64,000 nt of DNA from Marivirga tractuosa DSM 4126. GTDB taxonomy: Bacteria; Bacteroidota; Bacteroidia; Cytophagales; Cyclobacteriaceae. A program made the position numbers and the translations under genes. Below, one piece after another: positions 18,666 through 28,386 of this stretch (position 1 is its first letter; every line of letters begins with the position of its first letter). A model generated the notes under the pieces. The model was not told where the DNA came from and did no database searches. It saw only the letters and a program-made list of their open reading frames with translations. The DNA lies in contig NC_014759.1 of NCBI RefSeq assembly GCF_000183425.1, forward strand, positions 434,001-498,000, given 5' to 3'.

Positions 18666-20696
18666 CTATTTAAGTGCTTTAGCTTCTTCCACCAAGAGTT
18701 CATTATCATCTTCCACACCAGCTTTAATGAAAGCATCAATCGCTTCATTTCTTTCCAATCCTTTTTCCAGCAGCACCCCCAATGCAATAGTCACCCCAAT
18801 TCTAGTCCCTACTTTCTTTTTGGCTGTACCAAATAGTGGTTCTAAATCATCATAAGCTATATCCTCTGCTAATTTAGCTATATCGGCTCTTGCTGATTCC
18901 AATTTAACCCCTGATAGATTGGTATACTTCTTACTGATTTTCTGAATCTCATTAATCGGACTTCTGCCTTGCCCTTGTTGTTTCTGTTGCTGAGGTTGAG
19001 CTTGCTTTTGGTCTTTGGTTTGTGCCTTTGCCCAAGAGTCCTTCAATCCTACCGTTTTGTTGAAAATTAAATGGTCAGAAGAAGCATCTTTATCCAGCGT
19101 AAAATAGCCTACTCGCTGGAACTGGAATTTATCTTCCAACTTAGCTTCCTGTAAGAAAGGTTCTAAATAGGCCTCTTTTGTAATTTTGAGAGATTCTGGG
19201 TTCAAGAATTCCATAAAACTCTTTTCTCCATGAGCATCAGGTGCTTCATCCAAAAACAGACGGTCATATTCCCTTACTTCTGCTTTAACAGCGTGTTGAA
19301 TAGAAACCCAATGCAAAGTCCCTTTCACTTTTCGCATACTGGCCTCTGTGCCGCTTCCTGAACGAGAATCTAAATCGGCAGTACAGTGAATTTCTGCAAT
19401 ATTTCCATTTCCATCTTTTACTACAGAATTTGCTTTAATGATATAAGCATTTTTTAATCGAACTTCTTTACCTATCGTCAGTCTGAAATATTTACTCCCT
19501 GCCGCTTCTTTAAAATCTTCTTTTTCAATATATAGTTCTCTTGAGAATGGTACTTCATGACTTCCAGAATTCTCCATTTCCGGATTATTCTCAGCCTCTA
19601 GCATTTCTGTTTTCCCTTCAGGATAATTAGTAATAATCAATTTAACAGGATCAATCACCGCCATTGCTCGTGTAGCTCTTTTATTCAAATCTTCTCGAAT
19701 CGCATATTCCAATAGGGAAACATCCGTAACGCTATCTCTTTTGGAAATTCCTGACAGCTCACTGAATTTGCGAATTGACTCTGGTGTATAACCTCGTCTC
19801 CTTAAGCCGGAAATAGTAGGCATTCTAGGGTCATCCCATCCTGCAACCGTCTTACTTTGCACCAATTCCAATAGTTTACGCTTACTCATCACAGTATAGC
19901 TCAAATTACGTCTGGCGAATTCTCTCTGCTTTGGTCTGATTTTAGTTTCATCATAAATCTGATCTAAAAACCAATCATACAACTCTCTATGTGATTTAAA
20001 TTCTAATGTACATAATGAGTGAGAAACTTGCTCAATATAATCAGACTGACCATGTGCCCAATCATACATGGGATAGATACACCAATCATTACCCGTTCTA
20101 TGATGCGCCTTATTTAAGATTCGGTACATTAATGGGTCACGCATTAACATGTTTGGGGACGCCATGTCAATTTTAGCTCTTAATACATAAGAGCCTGCAG
20201 GAAACTCTCCATTTTTCATTTGTTCGAAAATCTCCAAATTCTCTTCTATTGGTCTATCTCTGTGCGGACTTGGCTTTCCAGGTGAAGTTGGTGTTCCTTT
20301 TTGTTCAGCAATCAATTCTGGAGACTGACCATCTACATAAGCCTTTCCTTTTTTAATAAGCTCGACAGCCCAATCATATAATTGTTGGAAGTAATCAGAA
20401 GTATAACATTCTTGTGCCCATTTAAAGCCCAACCACTCAATATTATGTTTAATAGAATCCACAAATTCTTGCTCTTCTTTAATAGGGTTGGTATCGTCAA
20501 AGCGTAGGTTTACAGGCGCTTGATGATCTTCACCTAACCCAAAATTAAGGCAAATAGAAGCAGCATGTCCGATATGCAAATATCCATTGGGTTCTGGTGG
20601 AAATCTAAAACGCAGACTGTCTTTTGGCAAACCTGATTTTAAATCTTCTGCAATAATATGTTCTAAGAAATTGAGTGATTCCGTTCTGTCTTTCAT
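18666..20696 (-). CDS. glnS: Glutaminyl-tRNA synthetase with C-terminal extension
   Basis: 676 residues. Class I motifs are present: FPPEPNGYLHIGHAASIC (HIGH, about 32-49) and VMSKRKL (KMSKS equivalent, near 270), plus GlnRS features such as RFDDTNP and YDWAHGQSDYIE. It charges tRNA-Gln directly. A usual bacterial GlnRS ends near residue 555. Here a Gln-rich linker (about 565-585, QKQAQPQQQKQQGQG) joins an extra ~90-residue helical domain, which loosely resembles the YqeY/GatB tail fused to some GlnRS enzymes. That would aid tRNA binding; this last point is an inference. Confidence 0.95.
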   Translation of the reverse strand: MKDRTESLNFLEHIIAEDLKSGLPKDSLRFRFPPEPNGYLHIGHAASICLNFGLGEDHQAPVNLRFDDTNPIKEEQEFVDSIKHNIEWLGFKWAQECYTSDYFQQLYDWAVELIKKGKAYVDGQSPELIAEQKGTPTSPGKPSPHRDRPIEENLEIFEQMKNGEFPAGSYVLRAKIDMASPNMLMRDPLMYRILNKAHHRTGNDWCIYPMYDWAHGQSDYIEQVSHSLCTLEFKSHRELYDWFLDQIYDETKIRPKQREFARRNLSYTVMSKRKLLELVQSKTVAGWDDPRMPTISGLRRRGYTPESIRKFSELSGISKRDSVTDVSLLEYAIREDLNKRATRAMAVIDPVKLIITNYPEGKTEMLEAENNPEMENSGSHEVPFSRELYIEKEDFKEAAGSKYFRLTIGKEVRLKNAYIIKANSVVKDGNGNIAEIHCTADLDSRSGSGTEASMRKVKGTLHWVSIQHAVKAEVREYDRLFLDEAPDAHGEKSFMEFLNPESLKITKEAYLEPFLQEAKLEDKFQFQRVGYFTLDKDASSDHLIFNKTVGLKDSWAKAQTKDQKQAQPQQQKQQGQGRSPINEIQKISKKYTNLSGVKLESARADIAKLAEDIAYDDLEPLFGTAKKKVGTRIGVTIALGVLLEKGLERNEAIDAFIKAGVEDDNELLVEEAKALK

Positions 20697-20954
20697 TGTA
20701 TATTCAATTGAGTTGCAAAATTAGCCGAAAAGCATTCAATTGCAATAGCGTGATTGTGGTATTTGTAATGGGTCTAGAGCTAATTTCATTTGTGATCATA
20801 ATATCAGTTAGAATTGATATCAATAGGGTTGATTAAGATTTGATAAGGATTACGTTGCTTAGGCTTTGAAATCAACTCTCCATGCTTTTTTGAAAAAAAT
20901 AATCTCTTAGAATATACTTTTTATTGCACCAAGCAGTTATCAGTTCAAAAAGAT

Positions 20955-21698
20955 ATGAAACTATCATGCCTTATTATTCTTCCGATCATCTTACTATTCA
21001 GCATAAAAGCGACCGCTCAGTCCAAATTTTATATTGCTACTGAAGGCAATTTCATTTATGATCTTTACCAAGTTACTGATGAGGGAAGGGCGGTAGGTCC
21101 TTCCAATATTAGGACTCTGGATATTCCGGGTGTAAGTATTATAACAGGTTACGAATTAAACTCAATTTTTAGCGTTGAGACAGGAATGGCTATCAGACCT
21201 GTAAAAAGTGGTTTTTCATTAATTTTTAATGAAGGTGGAAGGAGAAGTGAAGGAGGCGGTGCATACTATCATATTCCTGTTAGAACGCGGGCTAGAATCC
21301 CACTGTTAAGTGATTGGCTTTATGCTACGGCAAGTCTTGGGGTGAATTTGAGTGTTACTGACCCCACTAGACTTCATATTACTGAAGAATTTGGTTCCGA
21401 GAGCGGAGGAAGTGCTTTCAATGGAAGTGAATGGTATTCGTATGATGTTGTTTATACCAGTTACAATAAAGCTTTTTTAACTGCTGCTGCAGAAACAGGC
21501 TTTGATCTTAAAATCAGTCCAAAGTTTCAGATTTATTCCACCTTAAATTACAATAGAGGATTTACTGATCTAAAAAGAACTGATATTCAGTATAAGTATA
21601 GAAGTGAAGCAGAACGAAGTGCAAGTGTTTTGCATGAGGGGAGTTATATTAGCGTTAATATAGGTTTAAGATTTCATTTGAACACAAAAGACCGATAG
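20955..21698 (+). CDS. Outer-membrane beta-barrel protein
   Basis: 247 residues with signal peptide MKLSCLIILPIILLFSIKATAQ (cleavage after AQ). The rest alternates polar and aromatic residues in strands, with turns such as EGGRRSEGGGAYYHIPVRTR, and ends ISVNIGLRFHLNTKDR, the pattern of PorT/OmpW-like eight-strand barrels. Function unknown. It stands alone, with the 258 bp upstream shared with divergent glnS. Confidence 0.75.
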   Translation: MKLSCLIILPIILLFSIKATAQSKFYIATEGNFIYDLYQVTDEGRAVGPSNIRTLDIPGVSIITGYELNSIFSVETGMAIRPVKSGFSLIFNEGGRRSEGGGAYYHIPVRTRARIPLLSDWLYATASLGVNLSVTDPTRLHITEEFGSESGGSAFNGSEWYSYDVVYTSYNKAFLTAAAETGFDLKISPKFQIYSTLNYNRGFTDLKRTDIQYKYRSEAERSASVLHEGSYISVNIGLRFHLNTKDR

Positions 21699-21920
21699 CC
21701 AGTAAACTCAAGATTTCTATTGACTTTATTTTAATTTTTGACTACAAAAGTAATATCACTTTTATAAACCGACCAATTAGCCTAAAACTATGAAATTCCG
21801 ATTTAAAATTTTCATTATTCGGCTAATATTAAAATAGAATACGCTTTTTTATTCATTTCCTTTTACATAAATTACTTTTTATAATAATTTTAACATTACG
21901 GAGCTGTAATTTATCTCGAA

Positions 21921-24900
21921 GTGTATCGAAAAATAATTATTCTAATATTTTACTTCATTTCTTTTAGTTTTTTCAAGGTTTATGCAACAGATCTTATAAA
22001 ACCAAATGAATATTGGCATGCACGTTTGCCAAACGAAGTTAAAAATCATGTTAAAAAGAACATGAACGCAGCTTTGACAAGCTGCCCAGGCAATATATCT
22101 AAAACAATTACGGCAGGTTGTGAAGCTCCAGTGACTTGGACAGAGCCACAAACTGACAATCTATTATTGAGTTATGTTCAATCTACACATAATTCAGGCG
22201 ATATATTTCCTATAGGAAAAACGACAGTGACTTATGTTGAAAGAGATTTGTTAAGTGGGGATACTACTGATATTTGTTCATTTATAGTGGACGTAGTCCC
22301 AGAAGCAAGTTATGCAATTAGCAATTGCCCTGGTGATATTACAGTAAATCTCAATGAAAGTTGTGATAGGAGGGGGCCTTGGTTTGAACCTGATGTAGCT
22401 TGTGACTTATCCTTAGTTAGTAACTATTCACCTGGTGACGATTTACCTGTAGGAACAACAACTGTCACTTATACCGCCATTAAAGGTAACCGAGTTTACG
22501 GAACATGCAGCTTTTCAGTGACCATGACTGACAATACGCCACCTGAATTTGATACATGCCCTAGCAATATTGCTCTGGATGCAAATGAAAATTGCGAGGC
22601 AATCGCCACTTGGGCTATACCGGAAGCAAGTGACAACTGTGGGTTCGAACCTAATTTAACAACAAATTTTAGTTCAGGAAGCAGTTTCCCTATCGGTACC
22701 ACCACTGTAACTTATACAGCCACTGATGAAGGTGGAAATACTGCCCAATGTTCATTTGATGTTACGGTGGTAGATAATACGGGTCCTGAATTCCTCAACA
22801 TACCTGCAGAAGTGAGAGTTTCAGCTGATGAAAGTTGTGAGGCATCAGCGAGTTGGAATGAAATATTAGCTGAGGACAACTGCAGTAGCGCTATTGTTCT
22901 CACCAGTAATTTCAATTCTGGTGATGTTTTTCCTCTAGGAGAAACCATTGTTGAGTATTCAGCCACTGATGAAGAAGACAATGAAACGATTTCTAATTTC
23001 ACAGTCATTGTTGAAGATAATACTATTCCGAGTACATCAAATTGTCCAACTAATATTACGGTTTCTGCAAATGGCAATTGTGAGTCCATTGCGACATGGG
23101 ATATTCCGTATTTTTTAGATAATTGTGATAGTAGTCCCGAAGTAACAGCATCTCATAGCCCGAGGGATACTTTTCCATTTGGTGATACAGAAGTAACTTA
23201 TACCGCCACGGATGATGCTGGAAATGAAGCTATTTGTAGCTTTACAGTTTCGGTTGAAGACAATACCCCTCCGGTTTTTACTTCCATACCGGATGATATA
23301 ATTGTATCTACTCAAGAAGATGCTTGTGAGACAGTAGTAAACTGGGGAGAAATTTTAGCCGAAGATAATTGCGATATTAGTTTAGATTTAGTGACAACTC
23401 ACAACTCTGGGGACGTTTTTCCTTTAGGGGAAACCACCGTGGAAATTACAGCAACCGATGATTCAGGAAATGAAACTTCTGCATCTTTTCTTATTACGGT
23501 TGAAGATCAAATCCCACCTCAAGTATTGACTAATCCAACTGATATAACAATTTCAGCGTCAAATGATTGTGGAGCTGTGGTTAATTGGGATTCGCCAACC
23601 TTTTTAGATAATTGTGATGCGGATTTGGATATCATATCCACACACAATGCTGGAGGTATTTTCTCCTTAGGAATTACTAAAGTAAGCTATACAGCCACAG
23701 ATAATGCTGGAAACGAAACGCTAACTAGCTTTGATGTAACGGTAGTAGATGAGACTGCACCAGATTTTACCAGTTGTGTGTCCAATATTGAACTAACTGC
23801 TAATAACCAGTGCCAAGCTACTGCCACATGGTCATTGCCTGAAGTTTCAGATAATTGCAATGGTGAGATCAGCCTTCAGAGTGATTTCCAATCAGGGGAT
23901 ATATTTCCAGTGGGAAGTACAATTGTTACTTATACAGCTACAGACGAAGCAGGGAACACTAACACTTGTATTTTTGAAGTAAATGTAATTGATAATACTC
24001 CTCCAAATATTATTACGCAACTCGATGATTTGGTGGTTTCTGCTGATGAAGATGGATGCCAAACAACTGTGAGTTGGAATACTATCACAGCAGAGGATAA
24101 TTGTAGTGAAGAGGTGCAGATTACCAGTAGTTTTCAATCGGGAGATATTTTTCAAATAGGAGAATCTACTGTGGAAGTAACGGCAAGGGACGATTCAGGC
24201 AATGAAACATCTGCTTCATTTAAAGTCACTGTTGAAGATAATACTACCCCTACAGTAGTCAGCTGTCCAAATGATATAACTGTTTCAGCTAAAGGGAATT
24301 GTGAATCAATTGCCGACTGGGATATCCCAGAATTTTCAGATAATTGCGATACTGACTTAAGTATTTCCTCTACTCACAATCCTAGGGATAAGTTTTCTAT
24401 CGGTACAACATTGGTCACCTACACCGCAAGAGATGCTGCAGGCAATGAAAGAAGCTGTAGCTTTAATGTAATTGTCGAAGATGATAGTACACCTGATTTC
24501 ACAACTTGTGTTGCTGATATTAAACTAACTGCCAATGATCAATGTATAGCAATAGCTGAGTGGACTGCACCTGAGGTGGTAGATAATTGTGATGCAAACA
24601 TTACCTTGGAAAGTAATTTTGCATCAGGAGATAGTTTTCCTGTTGGTACTACTACTGTAACTTATATTGCTGCTGATGATGCTGGAAATACTAATACTTG
24701 TAGCTTTGAGGTAATAGTGGAAGATAACAATGCTCCGCTGCTTGTTTCAAGTCCAGATAAACAAATTATTGCAGCTAATGAGCATTGTAGTGGTATTGGT
24801 GCCTGGGAAGAGCCTGTTTTCGAAGACTGCTCTAATTTTACAATAAGCAGTAATTTTCAAATAGGTGACGAGCTCCCTCTTGGCATTTCTAACATTGAAT

Positions 24901-25736
24901 ATATCGCTACTGATGAAAATGGTCTAAGTACATCTAGCAGTTTTGAAGTAGAGGTTATTGACCAAAGCCCCCCAAAAGTACAATTTTGTCCAGAAGATAT
25001 AATGGTTTCTGCATCAGCAGATTGTGAGGCTTTAGTTGAATGGGAAATACCTACTGCCATAGATAATTGTACAGCTGTAACTGTGAATTCAAATTATGAA
25101 TCAGGATCGAATTTTCCAATTGGAATCACGAAAATCGAATACGAATTTACTGATGAAAATGGTAACCGCAGTTCTTGTAGTTTTGATATAAATGTGTTAG
25201 ATGATTCAGAGATAGTAATTAGTAATTGTCCAGAAGATATTACCCTGACAGCTGAAAACAGCAATGGGACTGCAATTGTTCATTGGGACGAGCCTGCGGC
25301 AAGTATAGCATGTTCTGAACTTAGTGTAAATGCAAGTCATAATTCTGGAGATACTTTTGAAGTAGGTACCACAGTGATTACTTATACATTCAGCAAAGAA
25401 AATGGACAAACCGAAATTTGTAGCTTTGATGTGACAGTGGAGCCTTTAGTATTAGAAATCCAAATTAACAAATTGGTAAGTCCTAATGGAGATGGAAATA
25501 ATGACTCGTGGGTGATAGGAGGAATAGAGCAGTTTCCTGATAATCAAGTAGTCATAGTAGACAGGTGGGGGACGGAGGTTTTTAATGCCAATGGCTATAA
25601 CAATAATGAAGTGCTTTGGAGTGGGGAAAATAAAAGTGGGGAATTAGTACCAAGGGGCACCTATTACTATTTTATTTCCGTACGAAATGAGCAGGATGCT
25701 ATAGAAAAAAAGGGCTTTTTGGAGATCTTGAGGTGA
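21921..25736 (+). CDS. Giant cell-surface HYR-repeat adhesin with gliding-associated (type B) C-terminal domain
   Basis: 1271 residues from GTG 21921, giving signal peptide MYRKIIILIFYFISFSFFKV. I count 14 HYR modules of ~80 residues, each running CPxxIxVxAxxxC..W..P...DNC....SGDxFPxGxTxVTYTATDxxGN. HYR is an Ig-like fold linked to adhesion. The last ~95 residues (INKLVSPNGDGNNDSW, VDRWGTEVF, GTYYYFISV) are the CHU_C or type B sorting domain, exported by T9SS with help from PorP/SprF proteins. The next gene is exactly such a protein. The repeats have diverged, so expansion is not recent. Confidence 0.93.
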   Translation: MYRKIIILIFYFISFSFFKVYATDLIKPNEYWHARLPNEVKNHVKKNMNAALTSCPGNISKTITAGCEAPVTWTEPQTDNLLLSYVQSTHNSGDIFPIGKTTVTYVERDLLSGDTTDICSFIVDVVPEASYAISNCPGDITVNLNESCDRRGPWFEPDVACDLSLVSNYSPGDDLPVGTTTVTYTAIKGNRVYGTCSFSVTMTDNTPPEFDTCPSNIALDANENCEAIATWAIPEASDNCGFEPNLTTNFSSGSSFPIGTTTVTYTATDEGGNTAQCSFDVTVVDNTGPEFLNIPAEVRVSADESCEASASWNEILAEDNCSSAIVLTSNFNSGDVFPLGETIVEYSATDEEDNETISNFTVIVEDNTIPSTSNCPTNITVSANGNCESIATWDIPYFLDNCDSSPEVTASHSPRDTFPFGDTEVTYTATDDAGNEAICSFTVSVEDNTPPVFTSIPDDIIVSTQEDACETVVNWGEILAEDNCDISLDLVTTHNSGDVFPLGETTVEITATDDSGNETSASFLITVEDQIPPQVLTNPTDITISASNDCGAVVNWDSPTFLDNCDADLDIISTHNAGGIFSLGITKVSYTATDNAGNETLTSFDVTVVDETAPDFTSCVSNIELTANNQCQATATWSLPEVSDNCNGEISLQSDFQSGDIFPVGSTIVTYTATDEAGNTNTCIFEVNVIDNTPPNIITQLDDLVVSADEDGCQTTVSWNTITAEDNCSEEVQITSSFQSGDIFQIGESTVEVTARDDSGNETSASFKVTVEDNTTPTVVSCPNDITVSAKGNCESIADWDIPEFSDNCDTDLSISSTHNPRDKFSIGTTLVTYTARDAAGNERSCSFNVIVEDDSTPDFTTCVADIKLTANDQCIAIAEWTAPEVVDNCDANITLESNFASGDSFPVGTTTVTYIAADDAGNTNTCSFEVIVEDNNAPLLVSSPDKQIIAANEHCSGIGAWEEPVFEDCSNFTISSNFQIGDELPLGISNIEYIATDENGLSTSSSFEVEVIDQSPPKVQFCPEDIMVSASADCEALVEWEIPTAIDNCTAVTVNSNYESGSNFPIGITKIEYEFTDENGNRSSCSFDINVLDDSEIVISNCPEDITLTAENSNGTAIVHWDEPAASIACSELSVNASHNSGDTFEVGTTVITYTFSKENGQTEICSFDVTVEPLVLEIQINKLVSPNGDGNNDSWVIGGIEQFPDNQVVIVDRWGTEVFNANGYNNNEVLWSGENKSGELVPRGTYYYFISVRNEQDAIEKKGFLEILR

Positions 25737-25783
25737 AGCTTAAAACCTGTTATTTTACTGAATAAGTATAGTGATCTAATAAT

Positions 25784-26731
25784 TTGATTATCAATAAATT
25801 ATGTGGAGTGAGTAAACTAATATACAATATTAAATTTCTATTTCTAATGTGCTTTTGTTGTGTTAGTCAAGTGACCTTCGCTCAACAGGGAATGCAGTAC
25901 ACTCAGTATATGTACGATGGATCTCTAATTAATCCGGCCTATGCAGGAGCCGATGAAGCATTAAGCATATCTCTACTGCATAGGAACCAATGGAGTGGTC
26001 TAGAGGGAGCTCCACAGTCCCAGACTTTTTCTGCACACTCTTTGTTTAAAAGACCTCAGTTAGGAACAGGACTTTTCATCCATAGAGAAAGTATTGGTGT
26101 ACATCAAAATATACAAATAGCTACTAATTTAGCCTATCATTTGCCAGTTGGTTATCAAAAAACACTTTCATTCGGAATTAAAGCAGGAGTACTAAATGTT
26201 CGTTCAGATTATCAGTCTCTACAAAATGGAAATCCTGACCCCACTGTGAATGATGAGATTTTTTCAGGAACTGATTTTAATGCTGGCTTTGGGTTCTATT
26301 ACAAGAGTGAAAAGTTGGAGCTTGGGTATTCTATTCCATCAATTATCAATAAAACTGTAAATGTTAATGATTCTATTACTTTAGACCCTATTAATCTAAA
26401 CCATTTGCTTTTTAGTCAGTATCATTTTCCAGCTGGAAATAATTTTGTTCTAAGCCCAGGTTTTCTGATCAAGTATTTTCAGGGGACGCCTTTAAGTTAC
26501 GATCTAAATATTCTGACCACATACAAGGGAGTTCTAACAGCTGGGGTCTCTTATAGAAAACAGGAATCAGTAGATTTTTTGCTTCGATTTAATTTATCAT
26601 CGCAATTTCAAGTAGCTTATGCTTATGATTATCCAATAGGAAGCGTTAGTAGACTTTCTCAAGCATCTAATGAAATCATGCTTCGGTATATTTTCAAATT
26701 CAAATATAATAATGTGAATTCGCCTCAATGA
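25784..26731 (+). CDS. PorP/SprF family outer-membrane protein
   Basis: 315 residues from TTG 25784; GTG 25808 would also give a good signal peptide (SKLIYNIKFLFLMCFCCVSQ...FAQQ). No in-frame ATG exists near. The family signature is clear: QYTQYMYDGSLINPAYAGAD, LLHRNQWSGLEGAPQSQTF, and GTGLFIHRESIGVHQN. PorP/SprF proteins are 14-strand barrels that help export or anchor type B sorting-domain proteins; SprF serves the gliding adhesin SprB. Its position next to the HYR adhesin makes that adhesin the likely client. Stop overlaps the next start (ATGA). Confidence 0.92.
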   Translation: MIINKLCGVSKLIYNIKFLFLMCFCCVSQVTFAQQGMQYTQYMYDGSLINPAYAGADEALSISLLHRNQWSGLEGAPQSQTFSAHSLFKRPQLGTGLFIHRESIGVHQNIQIATNLAYHLPVGYQKTLSFGIKAGVLNVRSDYQSLQNGNPDPTVNDEIFSGTDFNAGFGFYYKSEKLELGYSIPSIINKTVNVNDSITLDPINLNHLLFSQYHFPAGNNFVLSPGFLIKYFQGTPLSYDLNILTTYKGVLTAGVSYRKQESVDFLLRFNLSSQFQVAYAYDYPIGSVSRLSQASNEIMLRYIFKFKYNNVNSPQ

Positions 26732-28386
26732 AACTGATTCATCAACAATTTAACAATTGCATGCGCCATTCCATAACGATAGTTTTCTTTTTCATCTTGG
26801 TGGTTTTTACTCCGGATACAATGGCTCAACAATCTGTTTTTTCAGCTTTCAATCAATCGATCGCAGATGCGGACAAAGCATTTATTGCCAAGAATTACAG
26901 TAAAGCGTTAAGTATTTACGAGGACATCGCCAAAGAGGATGGGGCACCAGAAAATATTGCTTTAAGATTAGCCAGAAGCTACTATTTCACATATCAATAT
27001 GAAAAGGCTGTTAACTACTATGAAATACATAAGAAGACAAATTTAGAATTCCCTACAGATGATTATTTTTATTTTGCCGAGGCTTTAGCTTCCATTGGCA
27101 GAAAGGAACAAGCATTGAAATATTATCAAATTTGTATGGATAAAAGACCAGATGATGAGCTCCTTATCCAAAAGATTTGGCGATTAAATAACCTAGAATA
27201 TCTATATGAAGATTCTAGCAAAAACATGGCTCACCATGCAATTATGAACAGTAAATACAGTGAACTTCAGATGTTGCCTACAGGAAATAACGAAGTCTAC
27301 TTAATTTCAAATCAACCAGAGGTTGAGATGATTCATAGGATTGATTCTAAAGAAAATGCCCCTTTTTATAATCTGCGAAAATGGTCAACTTATGAAGACC
27401 CTTTTTCCATTGTGGCCTTAAACTATGAAAACCCAAGTCCGGCTGGACATGGTTTAAGAACATCATTTCATATTGCTGCCATCAGCTTATTCAATAATAG
27501 AAAAGAAATGGTTTATGCTGCTTCTTCTAAATTGAAAAATGAAGAGGGAAATTATCCTTTGCAACTCTATTTTGCTCAAAATAAAAGAGGTAGATGGATC
27601 AAGAACAGTGCATTTGAACATAATGACCCTAATTTTGATTTAACCGAGCCTACCATCAGTCCTGATGGAAAAACCCTAATTTTTAGTGCAAATTTCAAAG
27701 AGGGATTTGGGGGGAAAGATTTGTATAGATCAGTGAAAACAGAGGAAGGCTGGAGCTTTCCTGAAAATCTGGGAACTGTTATCAATACACAAACGGATGA
27801 GCGATATCCCTACCTTCATAATTCAAATCTTTATTTTGCTTCCAATGGACACCCTGGATTAGGTGGCTTTGATGTTTATAAGGCCAAAATGATCAATGAT
27901 AGGTATCAAGATCTGGAAAACATTGGATATCCAATAAATTCTACCTTCGATGAATTGTCATTTAATATTGACAGTCTTGGTCAACAAGGCTTTTTGAGTT
28001 CAAACCGGAAAAATCAGGGCTTTGATTTTGATATTTATGAGTTTGCATTGGATTTGCAAATTTATCCTCTAGAAGTAGAAGGTGTAGTAAAATTTATAGA
28101 GCATAATTGGATGGATTCCACTGAATTAAAGGTACTTTCCGATGTTCAAATGGAATTAATTGACAGAACAGGTAATGTCCTCAAGGTAGTGACCCAAACT
28201 GATCAAAATGGACGATTTAAATTAAAGGTTCCGTATTACAGCAAATATAAAATTCGTATAAAGGGAAATGATTTAGATGGATTTGTAAGTTTTGAAGTCC
28301 CAAAATTTGCAAAACAAGATTTAAGTTACGAAATAGTAGTGGTGAATGATGACTTTAAAAACAGTTTGAGGGAAGAAAATGAATAA
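26728..28386 (+). CDS. Periplasmic TPR and PD40 beta-propeller protein (PorE-like, no OmpA domain)
   Basis: 552 residues with an N-terminal signal (hydrophobic region about 12-33 ending MAQQ). Residues 40-140 contain TPR helices (AFIAKNYSKALSIYEDIA, EKAVNYYEIHKK). Residues 200-435 carry PD40/WD40-like blades (TEPTISPDGKTLIFSANF, GFGGKDLY). Residues 450-540 form a carboxypeptidase-regulatory-like fold (VEGVVKF...DVQMELIDRTGNVLKVV). PorE/SprE-type proteins share the first two parts and end in an OmpA peptidoglycan-binding domain, which is missing here. Cotranscribed with its neighbours (4-bp overlap upstream, 8-bp downstream). Confidence 0.85.
   Translation: MKLIHQQFNNCMRHSITIVFFFILVVFTPDTMAQQSVFSAFNQSIADADKAFIAKNYSKALSIYEDIAKEDGAPENIALRLARSYYFTYQYEKAVNYYEIHKKTNLEFPTDDYFYFAEALASIGRKEQALKYYQICMDKRPDDELLIQKIWRLNNLEYLYEDSSKNMAHHAIMNSKYSELQMLPTGNNEVYLISNQPEVEMIHRIDSKENAPFYNLRKWSTYEDPFSIVALNYENPSPAGHGLRTSFHIAAISLFNNRKEMVYAASSKLKNEEGNYPLQLYFAQNKRGRWIKNSAFEHNDPNFDLTEPTISPDGKTLIFSANFKEGFGGKDLYRSVKTEEGWSFPENLGTVINTQTDERYPYLHNSNLYFASNGHPGLGGFDVYKAKMINDRYQDLENIGYPINSTFDELSFNIDSLGQQGFLSSNRKNQGFDFDIYEFALDLQIYPLEVEGVVKFIEHNWMDSTELKVLSDVQMELIDRTGNVLKVVTQTDQNGRFKLKVPYYSKYKIRIKGNDLDGFVSFEVPKFAKQDLSYEIVVVNDDFKNSLREENE

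Noticed and set aside
21921..25736. Regularly spaced repeats that could suggest a repeat array or CRISPR
   Set aside because: The repeats are ~240 bp, diverged, in frame and encode HYR domains; there are no short identical repeats with unique spacers.
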